Source: Pseudomonadota bacterium (lineage in GTDB: Bacteria; Pseudomonadota; Gammaproteobacteria; Xanthomonadales; Xanthomonadaceae). Taken from it: 53,903 nt of DNA. Position numbers and translations under genes: made by a program. Each line of letters starts with the position of its first letter. Position 1 is the stretch's first letter. Below, piece after piece: positions 37,182 to 46,157 of the stretch. The notes beneath the pieces were generated by a model. It made no database searches. It saw only the letters and a list, made by a program, of their open reading frames with translations, and was not told the origin of the DNA. The DNA lies in contig JAEWFT010000006.1 of NCBI GenBank assembly GCA_023388715.1, forward strand, positions 1 to 53,903, given 5' to 3'.

Positions 37182-39551
37182 TCAGCCCTTGGACTTCGCC
37201 AGTTGGATCCAGGTGTCGACCACGGTATCCGGGTTCAGCGACACCGACTCGATCCCCTCGTCCATCAGCCACTGCGCCAGGTCCGGATGGTCGCTGGGGC
37301 CCTGGCCACAGATGCCGACGTACTTGCCCTTCGCGCGCGCGGTCTGGATCGCCATCGACAGCAGCTTCTTGACCGCCGGGTCGCGCTCGTCGAACAGCCC
37401 GGCGACGATCGCGCTGTCGCGGTCCAGGCCCAGGGTCAGCTGGGTCATGTCGTTGGAGCCGATCGAGAAGCCGTCGAAGATCTCAAGGAACTCGTCGGCC
37501 AGCAGCGCGTTCGAAGGCACCTCGCACATCATGATGATCTTGAGGCCGTCCTCGCCCTGCACCAGGCCGTTTTCGCGCAGCACCTCGACCACCTTGCGGC
37601 CCTCGTCCAAGGTGCGCACGAACGGGATCATCACCCACACGTTGTCCAGGCCCATCGCCTCGCGCACGCGCTTGACCGCCACGCACTCGAGCGCGAACGC
37701 ATCCTTGAAGCTGGGGTCGATGTAACGCGAGGCGCCGCGGAACCCGATCATCGGGTTCTCCTCGTGCGGCTCGTACCTGGAGCCGCCCAGCAGGTTGGCG
37801 TACTCGTTGGACTTGAAGTCCGACAGGCGCACGATCACCGGCTTGGGGAACACCGAGGCGGCGATGGTGGCGATGCCTTCCTTCAGGCGCTCGATGTAGA
37901 ACTCCACCGGGCTTTCGTAGCCGGCAATGCGCGCGTCGATCTTCGCCTTGGTGGCCGCATCCTGGCGGTCGTATTCCAGCAGCGCCTTGGGATGCACGCC
38001 GATGTGGCTGGCGATGATCATTTCCAGCCGGGCCAGGCCGATGCCGGCGTTCGGCAGCTGGCCGAAGTCGAACGCGCGGTCCGGGTTGGCCACGTTCATC
38101 ATGATCTTCAGCGGCGCCGGCGGCATGTTGCCGAGGTCGGTGGTGATGCGCTCGAAGGGCAGGGCGCCGGCGTAGATGAAGCCGGTATCGCCTTCGGCGC
38201 AGCTGACCGTGACCGGGTCACCGTCGTTGATCGAATCCAGCGCGTTGCCGGTGCCGACCACCGCCGGGACGCCCAGCTCGCGGGCGATGATCGCGGCGTG
38301 GCAGGTGCGGCCGCCACGGTTGGTGACGATCGCCGCGCTGCGCTTCATCACCGGTTCCCAGTCGGGATCGGTCATGTCGGCGATCAGTACGTCGCCCGGC
38401 TGCACGCGATCCATGTCCGCCAGCGAACGCACCACGCGCGCGGTGCCGCTGCCGATCTTGTGGCCGATGGCGCGGCCCTCGGAAAGCACCTCGCCGCGCT
38501 GACCCAGCGTGTAGCGCTCGATCTGCGTCGCATGCGCGCGCGACTTCACCGTCTCCGGGCGCGCCTGCAGGATGTACAGCTTGCCGGTGTGCCCGTCCTT
38601 GCCCCACTCGATGTCCATCGGCCGGCCGTAGTGCTGTTCGATCACCAGCGCCTGCCGCGACAGCTCTTCCACGTCGGTATCGGTGATGGAGAAGCGGTTG
38701 CGCAGCTCGGCCGGCGTGTCCTCGGTGCGCACGCGCTCGCCCGCAACATCGGAATAGACCATGCGCAGCTGCTTGCTGCCCAGCGAGCGGCGCAGGATCG
38801 CCGGCTTGCCCTGCTGCAGGGTGGGCTTGTAGACGTAGAACTCGTCCGGGTTGACCGCGCCCTGCACGACCATCTCGCCCAGGCCGTAGCTCGCGGTGAC
38901 GAACACCACGTCGCGGAAGCCGGATTCGGTGTCGAGCGTGAACAGCACGCCGGACGCACCGACGTCGGAGCGCACCATCAGCTGCACGCCGGCGGACAGG
39001 AACACGTCCTCGTGGGCGAAGCCGTGGTGCACGCGGTAGGCGATGGCGCGGTCGTTGTACAGGCTGGCGAACACTTCCTTGACCTTGCGCACCACGTCAT
39101 CGGCGCCGGTCACGTTGAGGAAGGTTTCCTGCTGGCCGGCGAAGGACGCGTCCGGCAGGTCTTCGGCGGTAGCCGAGGAGCGCACGGCGACGGCGATGTC
39201 CTCGCTGCCCGCATCCACGCACAGCTGCGCATAGGCGGTGCGGATGTCGGCGTCCAGTTGCGGTTGCAGCGGCGCGTCGATCACCCAGCCGCGGATCTCG
39301 GCGCCGGCCTTGGTCAGCGCCGGCACGTCCTCGACGTCGACCGTCGCAAGCTTGTCGTAGATGCGCGCATGCAGGTCGTTGTGGGCGATGAAGTCCTTGA
39401 ACGCATCAGCGGTGGTGGCGAAGCCGCCCGGCACCGACACGCCGAGGTCGGCAAGCTGGCCGATCATCTCGCCGAGCGAGGAATTCTTGCCGCCCACCTG
39501 GGCGAGGTCGGACAGGCGCAGGTCGTGCAGCCAGAGGACATTGCGGGTCAA
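37182..39551 (-). CDS. ppsA: phosphoenolpyruvate synthase
   Basis: A 789-residue gluconeogenic enzyme converting pyruvate and ATP to PEP, AMP and phosphate. The N-terminal ATP-grasp domain begins VGGKNSSLGEMIGQL, the phosphohistidine domain carries NRGGRTCHAAIIARELG (His near residue 416), and the C-terminal TIM barrel ends before WIQLAKSKG with SIGSNDMTQLTLGLDRD. Divergent from ppsR, its regulator, with 100 bases between the starts. It converges on the diguanylate cyclase gene. Confidence 0.97.
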   Translation of the reverse strand: MTRNVLWLHDLRLSDLAQVGGKNSSLGEMIGQLADLGVSVPGGFATTADAFKDFIAHNDLHARIYDKLATVDVEDVPALTKAGAEIRGWVIDAPLQPQLDADIRTAYAQLCVDAGSEDIAVAVRSSATAEDLPDASFAGQQETFLNVTGADDVVRKVKEVFASLYNDRAIAYRVHHGFAHEDVFLSAGVQLMVRSDVGASGVLFTLDTESGFRDVVFVTASYGLGEMVVQGAVNPDEFYVYKPTLQQGKPAILRRSLGSKQLRMVYSDVAGERVRTEDTPAELRNRFSITDTDVEELSRQALVIEQHYGRPMDIEWGKDGHTGKLYILQARPETVKSRAHATQIERYTLGQRGEVLSEGRAIGHKIGSGTARVVRSLADMDRVQPGDVLIADMTDPDWEPVMKRSAAIVTNRGGRTCHAAIIARELGVPAVVGTGNALDSINDGDPVTVSCAEGDTGFIYAGALPFERITTDLGNMPPAPLKIMMNVANPDRAFDFGQLPNAGIGLARLEMIIASHIGVHPKALLEYDRQDAATKAKIDARIAGYESPVEFYIERLKEGIATIAASVFPKPVIVRLSDFKSNEYANLLGGSRYEPHEENPMIGFRGASRYIDPSFKDAFALECVAVKRVREAMGLDNVWVMIPFVRTLDEGRKVVEVLRENGLVQGEDGLKIIMMCEVPSNALLADEFLEIFDGFSIGSNDMTQLTLGLDRDSAIVAGLFDERDPAVKKLLSMAIQTARAKGKYVGICGQGPSDHPDLAQWLMDEGIESVSLNPDTVVDTWIQLAKSKG

Positions 39552-39651
39552 GGCAGGCTCCGTGGGCGGATGCGAAGGGGTGTGCGCAATCGAAACGGCG
39601 CATGGCGTGGAATCCGGCTATTTTACAACGCCCGCCCCAGCGAAGACGCCG

Positions 39652-40476
39652 ATGGATCCCGTCCGCCCCGTGTTCTACGTCTCCGACGGCACCGGCATCA
39701 CCGCCGAGACCATCGGCCACAGCCTGCTGACGCAGTTTGCCGGCACCGCCGAGTTCCGCAGCGACCGCCTGCCGTTCGTCGACGATGCCGACAAGGCGCG
39801 CGCGGCGGCGGCCCGCATCCGCGCCGCCGGGGAAGCCGCCGGCGTGCGGCCGATCGTCGTCAACACCGTGGTCGACGGCGAGCTGACCCGGCTGCTGGCG
39901 GAGAGCGGCGCCCTGATGCTGGATGCGTTCGAGCCGTTCATCGCGCCGCTGGAGCGCGAACTCGGGCGCCAGTGGCAGGCGCGCGTGGGGCAGGCGCACG
40001 GCATGGTCGATTTCGACGCCTACCACCGCCGCATCAACGCGATGAACTACGCGCTGACCCACGATGACGGCATGAAGCTGGATTACTCCGACGCCGACCT
40101 GATCCTGGTGGGCGTATCGCGCGCGGGCAAGACGCCCACCTGCGTGTACCTGGCGCTGCACCACGGGGTGAAGGCCGCCAACTACCCGCTGACCCCCGAC
40201 GACCTCGAGCAGGAGCGGCTTCCGGCGAAGTTGCGCCAGCACCGCGACAAGCTGTTCGGGCTGACCATCGATCCGGTGCGCCTGCACCAGATTCGCCAGG
40301 AGCGGCGCGCGAACTCGACCTACGCCCAGCTGGACACCTGCCGTCGCGAGGTGGCGCAGGCCGAAGCGATGCTTCGCCGGGAAGGGGTGGAGATGCTGAG
40401 CACCACGCATGCCTCGATCGAGGAGATCTCCAGCCGCGTGCTGGAACACCTGGGCATCAACCGTGAGATGTTCTGA
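39652..40476 (+). CDS. ppsR: PEP synthase regulatory protein (bifunctional kinase/pyrophosphorylase)
   Basis: A 274-residue DUF299 protein that inactivates PpsA by ADP-dependent phosphorylation and reactivates it by phosphate-dependent dephosphorylation. It starts with VFYVSDGTGITAETIGHSLL and has the P-loop-like VGVSRAGKTPTCVYLA, both diagnostic. The ATG at 39652 is the conserved start; a TTTTACAAC stretch upstream (39621-39629) may hold the promoter. The ppsA-ppsR head-to-head pair is common in proteobacteria. Confidence 0.95.
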   Translation: MDPVRPVFYVSDGTGITAETIGHSLLTQFAGTAEFRSDRLPFVDDADKARAAAARIRAAGEAAGVRPIVVNTVVDGELTRLLAESGALMLDAFEPFIAPLERELGRQWQARVGQAHGMVDFDAYHRRINAMNYALTHDDGMKLDYSDADLILVGVSRAGKTPTCVYLALHHGVKAANYPLTPDDLEQERLPAKLRQHRDKLFGLTIDPVRLHQIRQERRANSTYAQLDTCRREVAQAEAMLRREGVEMLSTTHASIEEISSRVLEHLGINREMF

Positions 40477-40548
40477 CCCGGCGGAGACCTTCCAAGCTAG
40501 GCCCGGCGCGGCGGTCCGTCAATCCTGCCGCGTTTAGGATCGCGCGTG

Positions 40549-40554
40549 TAGGAT
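40549..40554 (+). promoter_or_regulatory. -10-like hexamer before the DUF1249 gene
   Basis: TAGGAT ends six bases before the ATG; a second TAGGAT is at 40535-40540, as part of a 15-base-spaced direct repeat TAGGATCG. Leaderless candidate. Confidence 0.35.
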
Positions 40555-40560
40555 CGAGGC

Positions 40561-41049
40561 ATGAGCCGCGTCCTGTCCCGCCACGATGCACCCCCGAAGA
40601 TCAGCCGGTTCGGCTGGCTGATGGGGCTGTATGGCGAAAACCACGCGCGCCTGCAGCGCCTGTTCGCGCCGGCGGACCTGGCGATCGGCAGCTACGTGTC
40701 CTCCATCGGCGATGGCCTGGACGTGCGCCTGGACGTCATCGAGCGGCATGCCTATACCAGCGAGCTGCGGATGAGCTATGGCCTGGTGGATCCGCGCACC
40801 GGCATGGCGGAACCTTCCGCCAGCCTGCGCCTCTACCGCGATGCGCGGCAGGTGGAAGCCACCCATTGCTACGCCGGCAACCGCTGGCAGGACGTGATCG
40901 GCATGTTCCCTCCACCCGAGCGCATCCTCGACCACCGGCTGCGAATGAACACCTTCCTCGGCAAGTGGCTGCAATACCTTGCCGAACAGGGACACGGCGT
41001 TGCGACCCTGCAGCGCGACGGCGAAAAAAAGATGGCAAAGATGGCTTGA
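40561..41049 (+). CDS. DUF1249-family protein (YqiB-like)
   Basis: A 162-residue cytoplasmic protein resembling E. coli YqiB: WLMGLYGENHARLQRLF near the N-terminus, ELRMSYGLVDP in the middle, and LGKWLQYLAEQGHG near the C-terminus. Function is unknown; E. coli YqiB lies beside cpdA, but here the neighbours are ppsR and tRNA genes. No good ribosome site precedes the ATG. Full length for the family. Confidence 0.88.
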   Translation: MSRVLSRHDAPPKISRFGWLMGLYGENHARLQRLFAPADLAIGSYVSSIGDGLDVRLDVIERHAYTSELRMSYGLVDPRTGMAEPSASLRLYRDARQVEATHCYAGNRWQDVIGMFPPPERILDHRLRMNTFLGKWLQYLAEQGHGVATLQRDGEKKMAKMA

Positions 41050-41093
41050 CGCCTCGGGGTTTTCGCCCCAGAATTGCCGACTTTCCAGCCCGT

Positions 41094-41169
41094 GGGGCCA
41101 TAGCTCAGCTGGGAGAGCGCCTGCATGGCATGCAGGAGGTCGCCGGTTCGATCCCGGCTGGCTCCACCA
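41094..41169 (+). tRNA. tRNA-Ala (GGC)
   Basis: A 76-base cloverleaf with encoded CCA. The acceptor GGGGCCA pairs with TGGCTCC and includes the G3-U70 wobble that identifies alanine tRNA. The anticodon stem CCTGC/GCAGG holds loop ATGGCAT, giving anticodon GGC; the T-arm has GGTTCGATCC. It is followed 26 bases later by tRNA-Glu. Confidence 0.97.
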
Positions 41170-41195
41170 CTTTTTAGCAAACGATTTCCGGTTCT

Positions 41196-41271
41196 GTCCC
41201 CATCGTCTAGAGGCCTAGGACATTACCCTTTCACGGTAGCGACCGGGGTTCGAATCCCCGTGGGGACGCCA
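41196..41271 (+). tRNA. tRNA-Glu (TTC)
   Basis: A 76-base cloverleaf with encoded CCA: acceptor GTCCCCA/TGGGGAC, anticodon loop CTTTCAC giving TTC, and T-loop GTTCGAATCC. It is co-transcribed with tRNA-Ala and followed by an intrinsic terminator. Confidence 0.97.
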
Positions 41272-41320
41272 TCCGGCAGGCCGGAATCGCAAGCAGGTTC
41301 GACAACGCGAAGCATCAACA

Positions 41321-41358
41321 ACGGGTCGCAGCGATGCGGCCCGTTTTGTTTTCTTCTC
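41321..41358 (+). terminator. intrinsic terminator of the tRNA operon
   Basis: A 10-bp stem ACGGGTCGCA / TGCGGCCCGT (one G-U pair) with a GCGA tetraloop, followed by TTTGTTTTCTTCTC. The strongest rho-independent terminator in the window. Confidence 0.9.
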
Positions 41359-41417
41359 AAGTGACCCGGCTGCGCGAACATGCAGTGCGTTACTTCAGGT
41401 CGTAATCAAGGATGGGT

Positions 41418-42374
41418 ATGCCGATGACGCAACTCACGATCCGCGACAGGCTGGCCGGCGGCTTGCTCGGCCTGCTTGTCGGCGACGCGCTCGGGGTTCC
41501 GTATGAATTCCACCCGCCGCAGGCGCTGCCGCCGGTGGAAGAGATCGACATGGCGCCCCCGCCGGGCTTCGCGCGTGCGCACGTCGGCGTGCCGCCGGGT
41601 ACCTGGAGCGACGACGGCGCGCAGGCGCTGATCCTGCTCGACAGCCTGCTGGTGAGCGATGGTCTGGACCTGCGCCATTTCGCCGATAACCTGCGGCGCT
41701 GGCTGCATGAGGGCTTCTACGCGGTCAACCGCTCCGTCTTCGACGTTGGCGCGCAGACCAGCAGCGCGATCAACCGGCTGGTGGCGGGCGTGCCTCCCGA
41801 AGAATCAGGGCCGGCGACGGAATCGCACAACGGCAACGGTTCGCTGATGCGGGTGTTGCCGTTGGCGTTATGGCACGTGGGCGATGACGCGGACCTGGCG
41901 ACGCTGGCGATGCGTCAGTGGTTGCCGACCCATGGCCACATGCGGTCGCAGGTCTGCTGCGCCCTGTATTGCCTGTGGGCGCGGGCCGCGCTGCAGGGGC
42001 GGCAGGCGCCATGGGACTGGGCGGTGGCTCGGCTGCGCGAGCTGGCGCCCGGCGCCGGGATGAACGCTGGCGAGGTGGGGCTGGTCACTGCGCCGGAAAA
42101 CGCCGCCGCCATCCGTGGCAGCGGCTACACACTCGATACCCTGTGGTCGGCGCGTGCCAGCGTGCTGGCGGGCGGGGACTACGCCGGCTGCGTGCGCGCC
42201 GGCATCGCCCTGGGCCACGACACCGACACCACCGCCTGCGTGGCGGGTGGCATTGCCGGGATCCTTCATGGCCATGAAGGGATCCCCCAGCGCTGGCGCG
42301 ACGCGTTGCGCGGCGGGGAGCTGGTCGAGCCGCTGCTGGAGAAGCTGCTGGCGCGCCACGCCTTGGCAGGCTGA
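41418..42374 (+). CDS. ADP-ribosylglycohydrolase family protein
   Basis: A 318-residue all-helical hydrolase of the ARH/DraG family. Metal-binding signatures are GTWSDDGAQAL near residue 60 and GHDTDTTACVAGGIAG near residue 272, with GLLVGDALGVPYE at the N-terminus. Members remove ADP-ribose from protein, DNA or small molecules. Three in-frame ATGs occur; I use 41418, six bases after AAGG, while 41412 touches that site. Convergent with the VWA gene. No ADP-ribosyltransferase or nitrogenase partner is visible nearby. Confidence 0.9.
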   Translation: MPMTQLTIRDRLAGGLLGLLVGDALGVPYEFHPPQALPPVEEIDMAPPPGFARAHVGVPPGTWSDDGAQALILLDSLLVSDGLDLRHFADNLRRWLHEGFYAVNRSVFDVGAQTSSAINRLVAGVPPEESGPATESHNGNGSLMRVLPLALWHVGDDADLATLAMRQWLPTHGHMRSQVCCALYCLWARAALQGRQAPWDWAVARLRELAPGAGMNAGEVGLVTAPENAAAIRGSGYTLDTLWSARASVLAGGDYAGCVRAGIALGHDTDTTACVAGGIAGILHGHEGIPQRWRDALRGGELVEPLLEKLLARHALAG

Positions 42375-42390
42375 CGCATCGCCGGCGCCC

Positions 42391-43025
42391 TCATTCCGCA
42401 GCCTTGCGTTCGTCCTCATTGAAGGCGACCTGGTTGGTCACGCCGGCGCGCCGTTCGCGCACCTTGCTTGAGGCCATGGCCCAGGCCGCATCGTTGCCCC
42501 GCTTGTGCTTGCCGAACAGCAGCGCCGCCTCCGCGCGCATGCCCATCGACTGGGCGTCCTTGAAGGCGGACAGGTCAGCGCTGAGGAAGATGAACTCCCA
42601 GCCGGCCTCCTGCCGCGCCTGGATCATGCGGCTCACCTGCGCGCGGTTGAACTCCCGGCTTGCGTTTTCGTGGCCGTCGGTCACCACCACGAACAGCAGC
42701 CGGTCCGGGCGCAAGGCTTCCGGGATCGCGGCCAGGCGCGCGTCAAGGTCGGTGATCGCGCGCCCCAGCGCGTCGTACAGCGGCGTGGAGGCGCGCGGCA
42801 CGTAGCTGCTCGTATCCAGAGGGTGGACCAGGTGGAGCGGGGCGAATACGTGCAGGACCTCGTAGGGGTCCTGCGAGTCGAACTGCACGAGCGTCAGCGT
42901 GCCGGGTTCGGGCGCCGCCTGCTGCTCGGACAGGAAACTGTTGAACCCGCCGATGACTCGTCGCGGATCGACGCCATCGAACCGGTGCGGTCGAGCAGGA
43001 CGGTGATGTGGCTGCGCGTGGTCAT
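42391..43025 (-). pseudogene. VWA-domain protein, interrupted by a one-base frameshift
   Basis: The first 23 codons from the ATG at 43025 encode MTTRSHITVLLDRTGSMAS then IRDE, a von Willebrand A domain with the metal site DRTGS. After that the frame must change to read VIGGFNSFLSEQQ and continue to the stop at 42391 (TDGHENASREF, MIQARQEAGWEFIFL). The joined protein would be ~211 residues. The change fits loss of one base at about 42957-42958 (GACGAG followed by TC instead of GTC). All the rest is intact, so it is recent or a sequencing error. GGAG precedes the ATG. Confidence 0.85.
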
Positions 43026-43121
43026 GGCGGCGTCTCCAGGAGGGGAGGGCAAGCCTGCATCCTCCCTGTCGCACAGGCTGCGACGGGGGATACACCGCAC
43101 GCACGACCGCGGCCACCCGGC

Positions 43122-43127
43122 AATAAT
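43122..43127 (+). promoter_or_regulatory. -10-like hexamer before the TonB-dependent receptor
   Basis: AATAAT ends seven bases before the receptor ATG, with no Shine-Dalgarno sequence; leaderless candidate. The 109 bases between this gene and the divergent VWA gene hold nothing else recognisable. Confidence 0.35.
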
Positions 43128-43134
43128 CCATCCC

Positions 43135-45270
43135 ATGAGCAGACCGCTGCGCCTTGCCTGCACGTTGTCCCTGGCGCTGGCCAGCCTGGATGCCGCTGCC
43201 CAGCAGCCGGAGGATTCCGCCACCCCCGCGAAGACGCTCGATGCGGTGGTGGTGGCGGGCCTGCAGCGGGTGCCCGCATTCGATGCGCCGGTGTCGACGA
43301 GCACGATCGACCTCGAGCAACCGCAGCGCGCCGCCTCCAGGCTGGCGGCCACGCTGGCGCCGGTGCCCGGATTGCTTGCCCGCGATCGCCAGAACCTGGC
43401 GCAGGACATGCAGCTGTCGATCCGCGGCTTTGGCGCGCGCGCCACCTTTGGCGTGCGTGGCCTGCGCCTGGTCGCCGACGGCATCCCGGCGACGATGCCA
43501 GACGGGCAGGGGCAGCTTTCGCACTTCGCGCTGCAGGCCGGCGGGACCATCGAGGTGCTGCGCGGGCCGTTCTCCGCGCTCCATGGCAACTCGTCCGGCG
43601 GGGTGGTGGAGTGGCGCAGCGCGGCGCCCACGCCGGAACCCGAGTGGACGGTGCAGGCCGACGCCGGGCGCGACAACACTCGTTCGCTCGGCATGCGCTT
43701 GCTCGGCAGCCGCGAAGCGCTGGGTTACAACCTGTCGGTGCAGCGCATGCGCACGGATGGCTACCGCGACCACAGCACGGCGCAGCGCACACTGTGGCAT
43801 GCGAAGGCCGCTGTCGACCTTGGCGGGGCGGGGCGCCTGGACCTGGTGGCAAGCCGGCTGGACGCCCCCGATGCGAGGGATCCGCTGGGTCTGACCTTGG
43901 CGCAGGCGCAGGCGACGCCGACCCAGGCGGTCGCGGCGGCGCATGCGTTCGATACCCGCAAGTCGGTGCTGCACCAGCAGCTCGGCGTGTTGCATACGCT
44001 GCCGCTGGCGTCCGGGGCCCTGCAGGGTACTGCGTGGGTTGGCGAGCGGCGGGTCGGGCAGGTACTGGCGGTCCCCGTTGCAGCGCAGTCCAACCCGCTG
44101 AGTGCCGGCGGTGTCATCGACCTGGATGACGGCTTCGCGGGCATCGACCTGCGCTGGTCCTGGCAGGGCGAGTTCGCGGGGCGCGCGGCGGAACTACACG
44201 CCGGCATCGCCCACCAGCAGCAGCGGCAACACCGGCGCGGCTACGAGAACTTCGATGGCGATGGGCTCGGCGTGCGCGGCGTCCTGCGTCGCGATGAGCA
44301 CAACCGGGTGCGGGCCTTCGACCAGTACGCGCAGGCCTGGTGGCAGTGGGCGCCCGCGTGGTCGCTGCTGGTGGGCGCGCGCCACAGCACGATCAGGTTT
44401 GCATCGCGCGACCACTACGTCACCGCCGGCAATCCGGACGACAGCGGCGCCGTGGACTACGGGCGGACGGCACCGGTGGTGGGCCTGGTGCACGCGCCTT
44501 CGGCCAATCTCCGCCTGTACCTGTCGAGCGGTCGCGGCTTCGAGACGCCCACCTTCAACGAGCTCAGCTACCGTGCCGATGGCGGCGCCGGGCTTGCGCT
44601 GGAACTGCGACCCGCGCTGAGCCGCAACCTCGAGCTGGGTGGCAGGTGGCGCAATGCCGCGGGCGCGTGGCTGGAAGCGGCGGTGTTCCGGGCCGATACC
44701 CGCGATGAACTGGCGGTGGCACGCAATATCGGTGGTCGCAGCAGCTTCCGCAACGTCGCCTCCGCCCGACGCGACGGGGCCGAACTCGCGCTGGGACTTC
44801 CGCTGGCTGCCGGCTGGACGCTGGAAGCGGCCTACACCGCCTTGGACGCGCGCTTCCGCAATGCCTTCCCTGTCTGCAGCGGCGCCGGCTGTCAGCAAGC
44901 GGGCGACTGGGTTCCCTCGGGCACCCGTATCCCCGGCGTGGCCCGTCATCAGGGGCACCTTGCGTTGCATTGGCGCGCGCAGCGGTGGTGGGGGAGGGCG
45001 GAGGGGTGGGGCGTGGGTGCGGTATCGGTCAACGATGCGGGCGACGAGCTTGCGCCGGGCTACGGGCTGCTCAGCCTCGCGGCGGGGTGGCAGGATCGCG
45101 CCGCCGGCGGGCAACTGGACGCATTCGTGCGCGTCGACAACCTGCTGGATCGCGCCCATATCGGCTCGGTGATCGTCAACGAAGGCAATCGTCGCTACCA
45201 CGAGCCAGGCGCCGGCCGGGGTGTGCAGCTTGGCCTGCGCTGGCAGTGGGACGGCGCCGCGCAACGGTGA
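43135..45270 (+). CDS. TonB-dependent outer-membrane receptor
   Basis: A 711-residue protein with a signal peptide (cleavage near residue 22), a TonB-box-like TLDAVVVAG (34-42), a plug domain (LSIRGFGARATFGVRGLRLVADG; FEVLRGP-type IEVLRGPFSALHGNSSGGV) and a C-terminal 22-strand barrel ending in aromatic-rich VQLGLRWQW. It imports a scarce ligand such as a ferric siderophore using TonB energy. The substrate is unclear; it resembles FecA/PfeA-type receptors more than the SusC type. The ATG at 43135 is chosen for the signal peptide; the frame extends far upstream. Confidence 0.93.
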   Translation: MSRPLRLACTLSLALASLDAAAQQPEDSATPAKTLDAVVVAGLQRVPAFDAPVSTSTIDLEQPQRAASRLAATLAPVPGLLARDRQNLAQDMQLSIRGFGARATFGVRGLRLVADGIPATMPDGQGQLSHFALQAGGTIEVLRGPFSALHGNSSGGVVEWRSAAPTPEPEWTVQADAGRDNTRSLGMRLLGSREALGYNLSVQRMRTDGYRDHSTAQRTLWHAKAAVDLGGAGRLDLVASRLDAPDARDPLGLTLAQAQATPTQAVAAAHAFDTRKSVLHQQLGVLHTLPLASGALQGTAWVGERRVGQVLAVPVAAQSNPLSAGGVIDLDDGFAGIDLRWSWQGEFAGRAAELHAGIAHQQQRQHRRGYENFDGDGLGVRGVLRRDEHNRVRAFDQYAQAWWQWAPAWSLLVGARHSTIRFASRDHYVTAGNPDDSGAVDYGRTAPVVGLVHAPSANLRLYLSSGRGFETPTFNELSYRADGGAGLALELRPALSRNLELGGRWRNAAGAWLEAAVFRADTRDELAVARNIGGRSSFRNVASARRDGAELALGLPLAAGWTLEAAYTALDARFRNAFPVCSGAGCQQAGDWVPSGTRIPGVARHQGHLALHWRAQRWWGRAEGWGVGAVSVNDAGDELAPGYGLLSLAAGWQDRAAGGQLDAFVRVDNLLDRAHIGSVIVNEGNRRYHEPGAGRGVQLGLRWQWDGAAQR

Positions 45271-45276
45271 AATGCC

Positions 45277-45321
45277 GCATCGACGACAGCCGCCCGATCC
45301 GTGACAATCGTCGGTCGATGC
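45277..45321. repeat. inverted repeat after the receptor gene
   Basis: GCATCGAC (45277-45284) and GTCGATGC (45314-45321) flank a 29-base loop just past the receptor stop. Not U-tailed; possible stem-loop terminator or mRNA end. Confidence 0.35.
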
Positions 45322-45350
45322 AGGCAGCTGCACTTCCGCCGCGCCGTTGA

Positions 45351-46055
45351 ATGGAGACTGCCGTGCACCCAGCGTCCGTGGCGCATCTGCGACTTGCGCG
45401 CCTGGAGGCGATTACGGTTGGCACGCTGGAGTGGCTGACCGGGGAGGAGCGCCAGCGCCTTGACGCGATGGCCTCGCCGGAGCGGCGCCGGAACTATGTC
45501 ACCGGCCACAGCCTTGCACGGGAACTTGGCGCCCGCTGGCACGGTGTCGACATCGCGCGGCTCTCGGTACACCGGCTGGCCGATGGCAGGCCGTGCCTGC
45601 ACCTCGATGGCGCCCCTTCGCCGCTGTGGTTGTCGTTGAGTCACAGCGGAGGCTGGATCCTGGCGGGAATCGCGACCGTGCCGATTGGCGTCGACGTGGA
45701 GGTGCCAAGGCGTGCCCGCGACATCGACGCGCTCGCGCGGCATGTCTTCGCCCCGGAGGAGGCAGGCCGCCTTGCAGCAATGGCGAGCGATGGGCGCCTG
45801 GGCGCGTTCCACGAAATCTGGGCATTGAAGGAGGCGCGCGGCAAGCGCACAGGCGAGGGCATCCTCCCGGGCCGTTCGCGGTGCGTTCGCGCAGTGGCGG
45901 CGGCGCCGGGCGCGGCGGAGGCGATGAGCTGGCGACTGGGCGAGGCCGGGGCGGCCGCGGTGGCCGTGCAAGGTGTCGCAGCGGTGCGGGTCGACGATGA
46001 CGGCCTGCTGGGGCAACCGCGGCACTGGCGCTTCGAGTCCGTCGAGCTTCCCTGA
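45351..46055 (+). CDS. 4'-phosphopantetheinyl transferase superfamily protein (Sfp-like)
   Basis: A 234-residue Sfp-type enzyme that moves phosphopantetheine from CoA to carrier proteins. The magnesium/CoA motifs are visible: WLSLSHSGGW, IGVDVEVPRRARD (Asp/Glu ligands) and FHEIWALKEARGKRTGEG (the WxxKEA lysine/glutamate). No NRPS, PKS or carrier protein is encoded in the window, so its target lies elsewhere. It follows the TonB receptor by 80 bases, which may hint at siderophore use. An alternative GTG start is at 45363. Confidence 0.9.
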   Translation: METAVHPASVAHLRLARLEAITVGTLEWLTGEERQRLDAMASPERRRNYVTGHSLARELGARWHGVDIARLSVHRLADGRPCLHLDGAPSPLWLSLSHSGGWILAGIATVPIGVDVEVPRRARDIDALARHVFAPEEAGRLAAMASDGRLGAFHEIWALKEARGKRTGEGILPGRSRCVRAVAAAPGAAEAMSWRLGEAGAAAVAVQGVAAVRVDDDGLLGQPRHWRFESVELP

Positions 46056-46157
46056 TCCATCGGTCGGATGAATTCCGACGACCGGCGGCGCATTCCCCTG
46101 ATCGGATCGTCGGCCTGCGTGATCCACGCTGTTTGCGGGCTGCCGGGATCACTCGCG

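Noticed and set aside
41196..41271. tRNA-Glu as an island attachment site
   Set aside because: I found no second copy of the tRNA 3' end and no integrase in the window.
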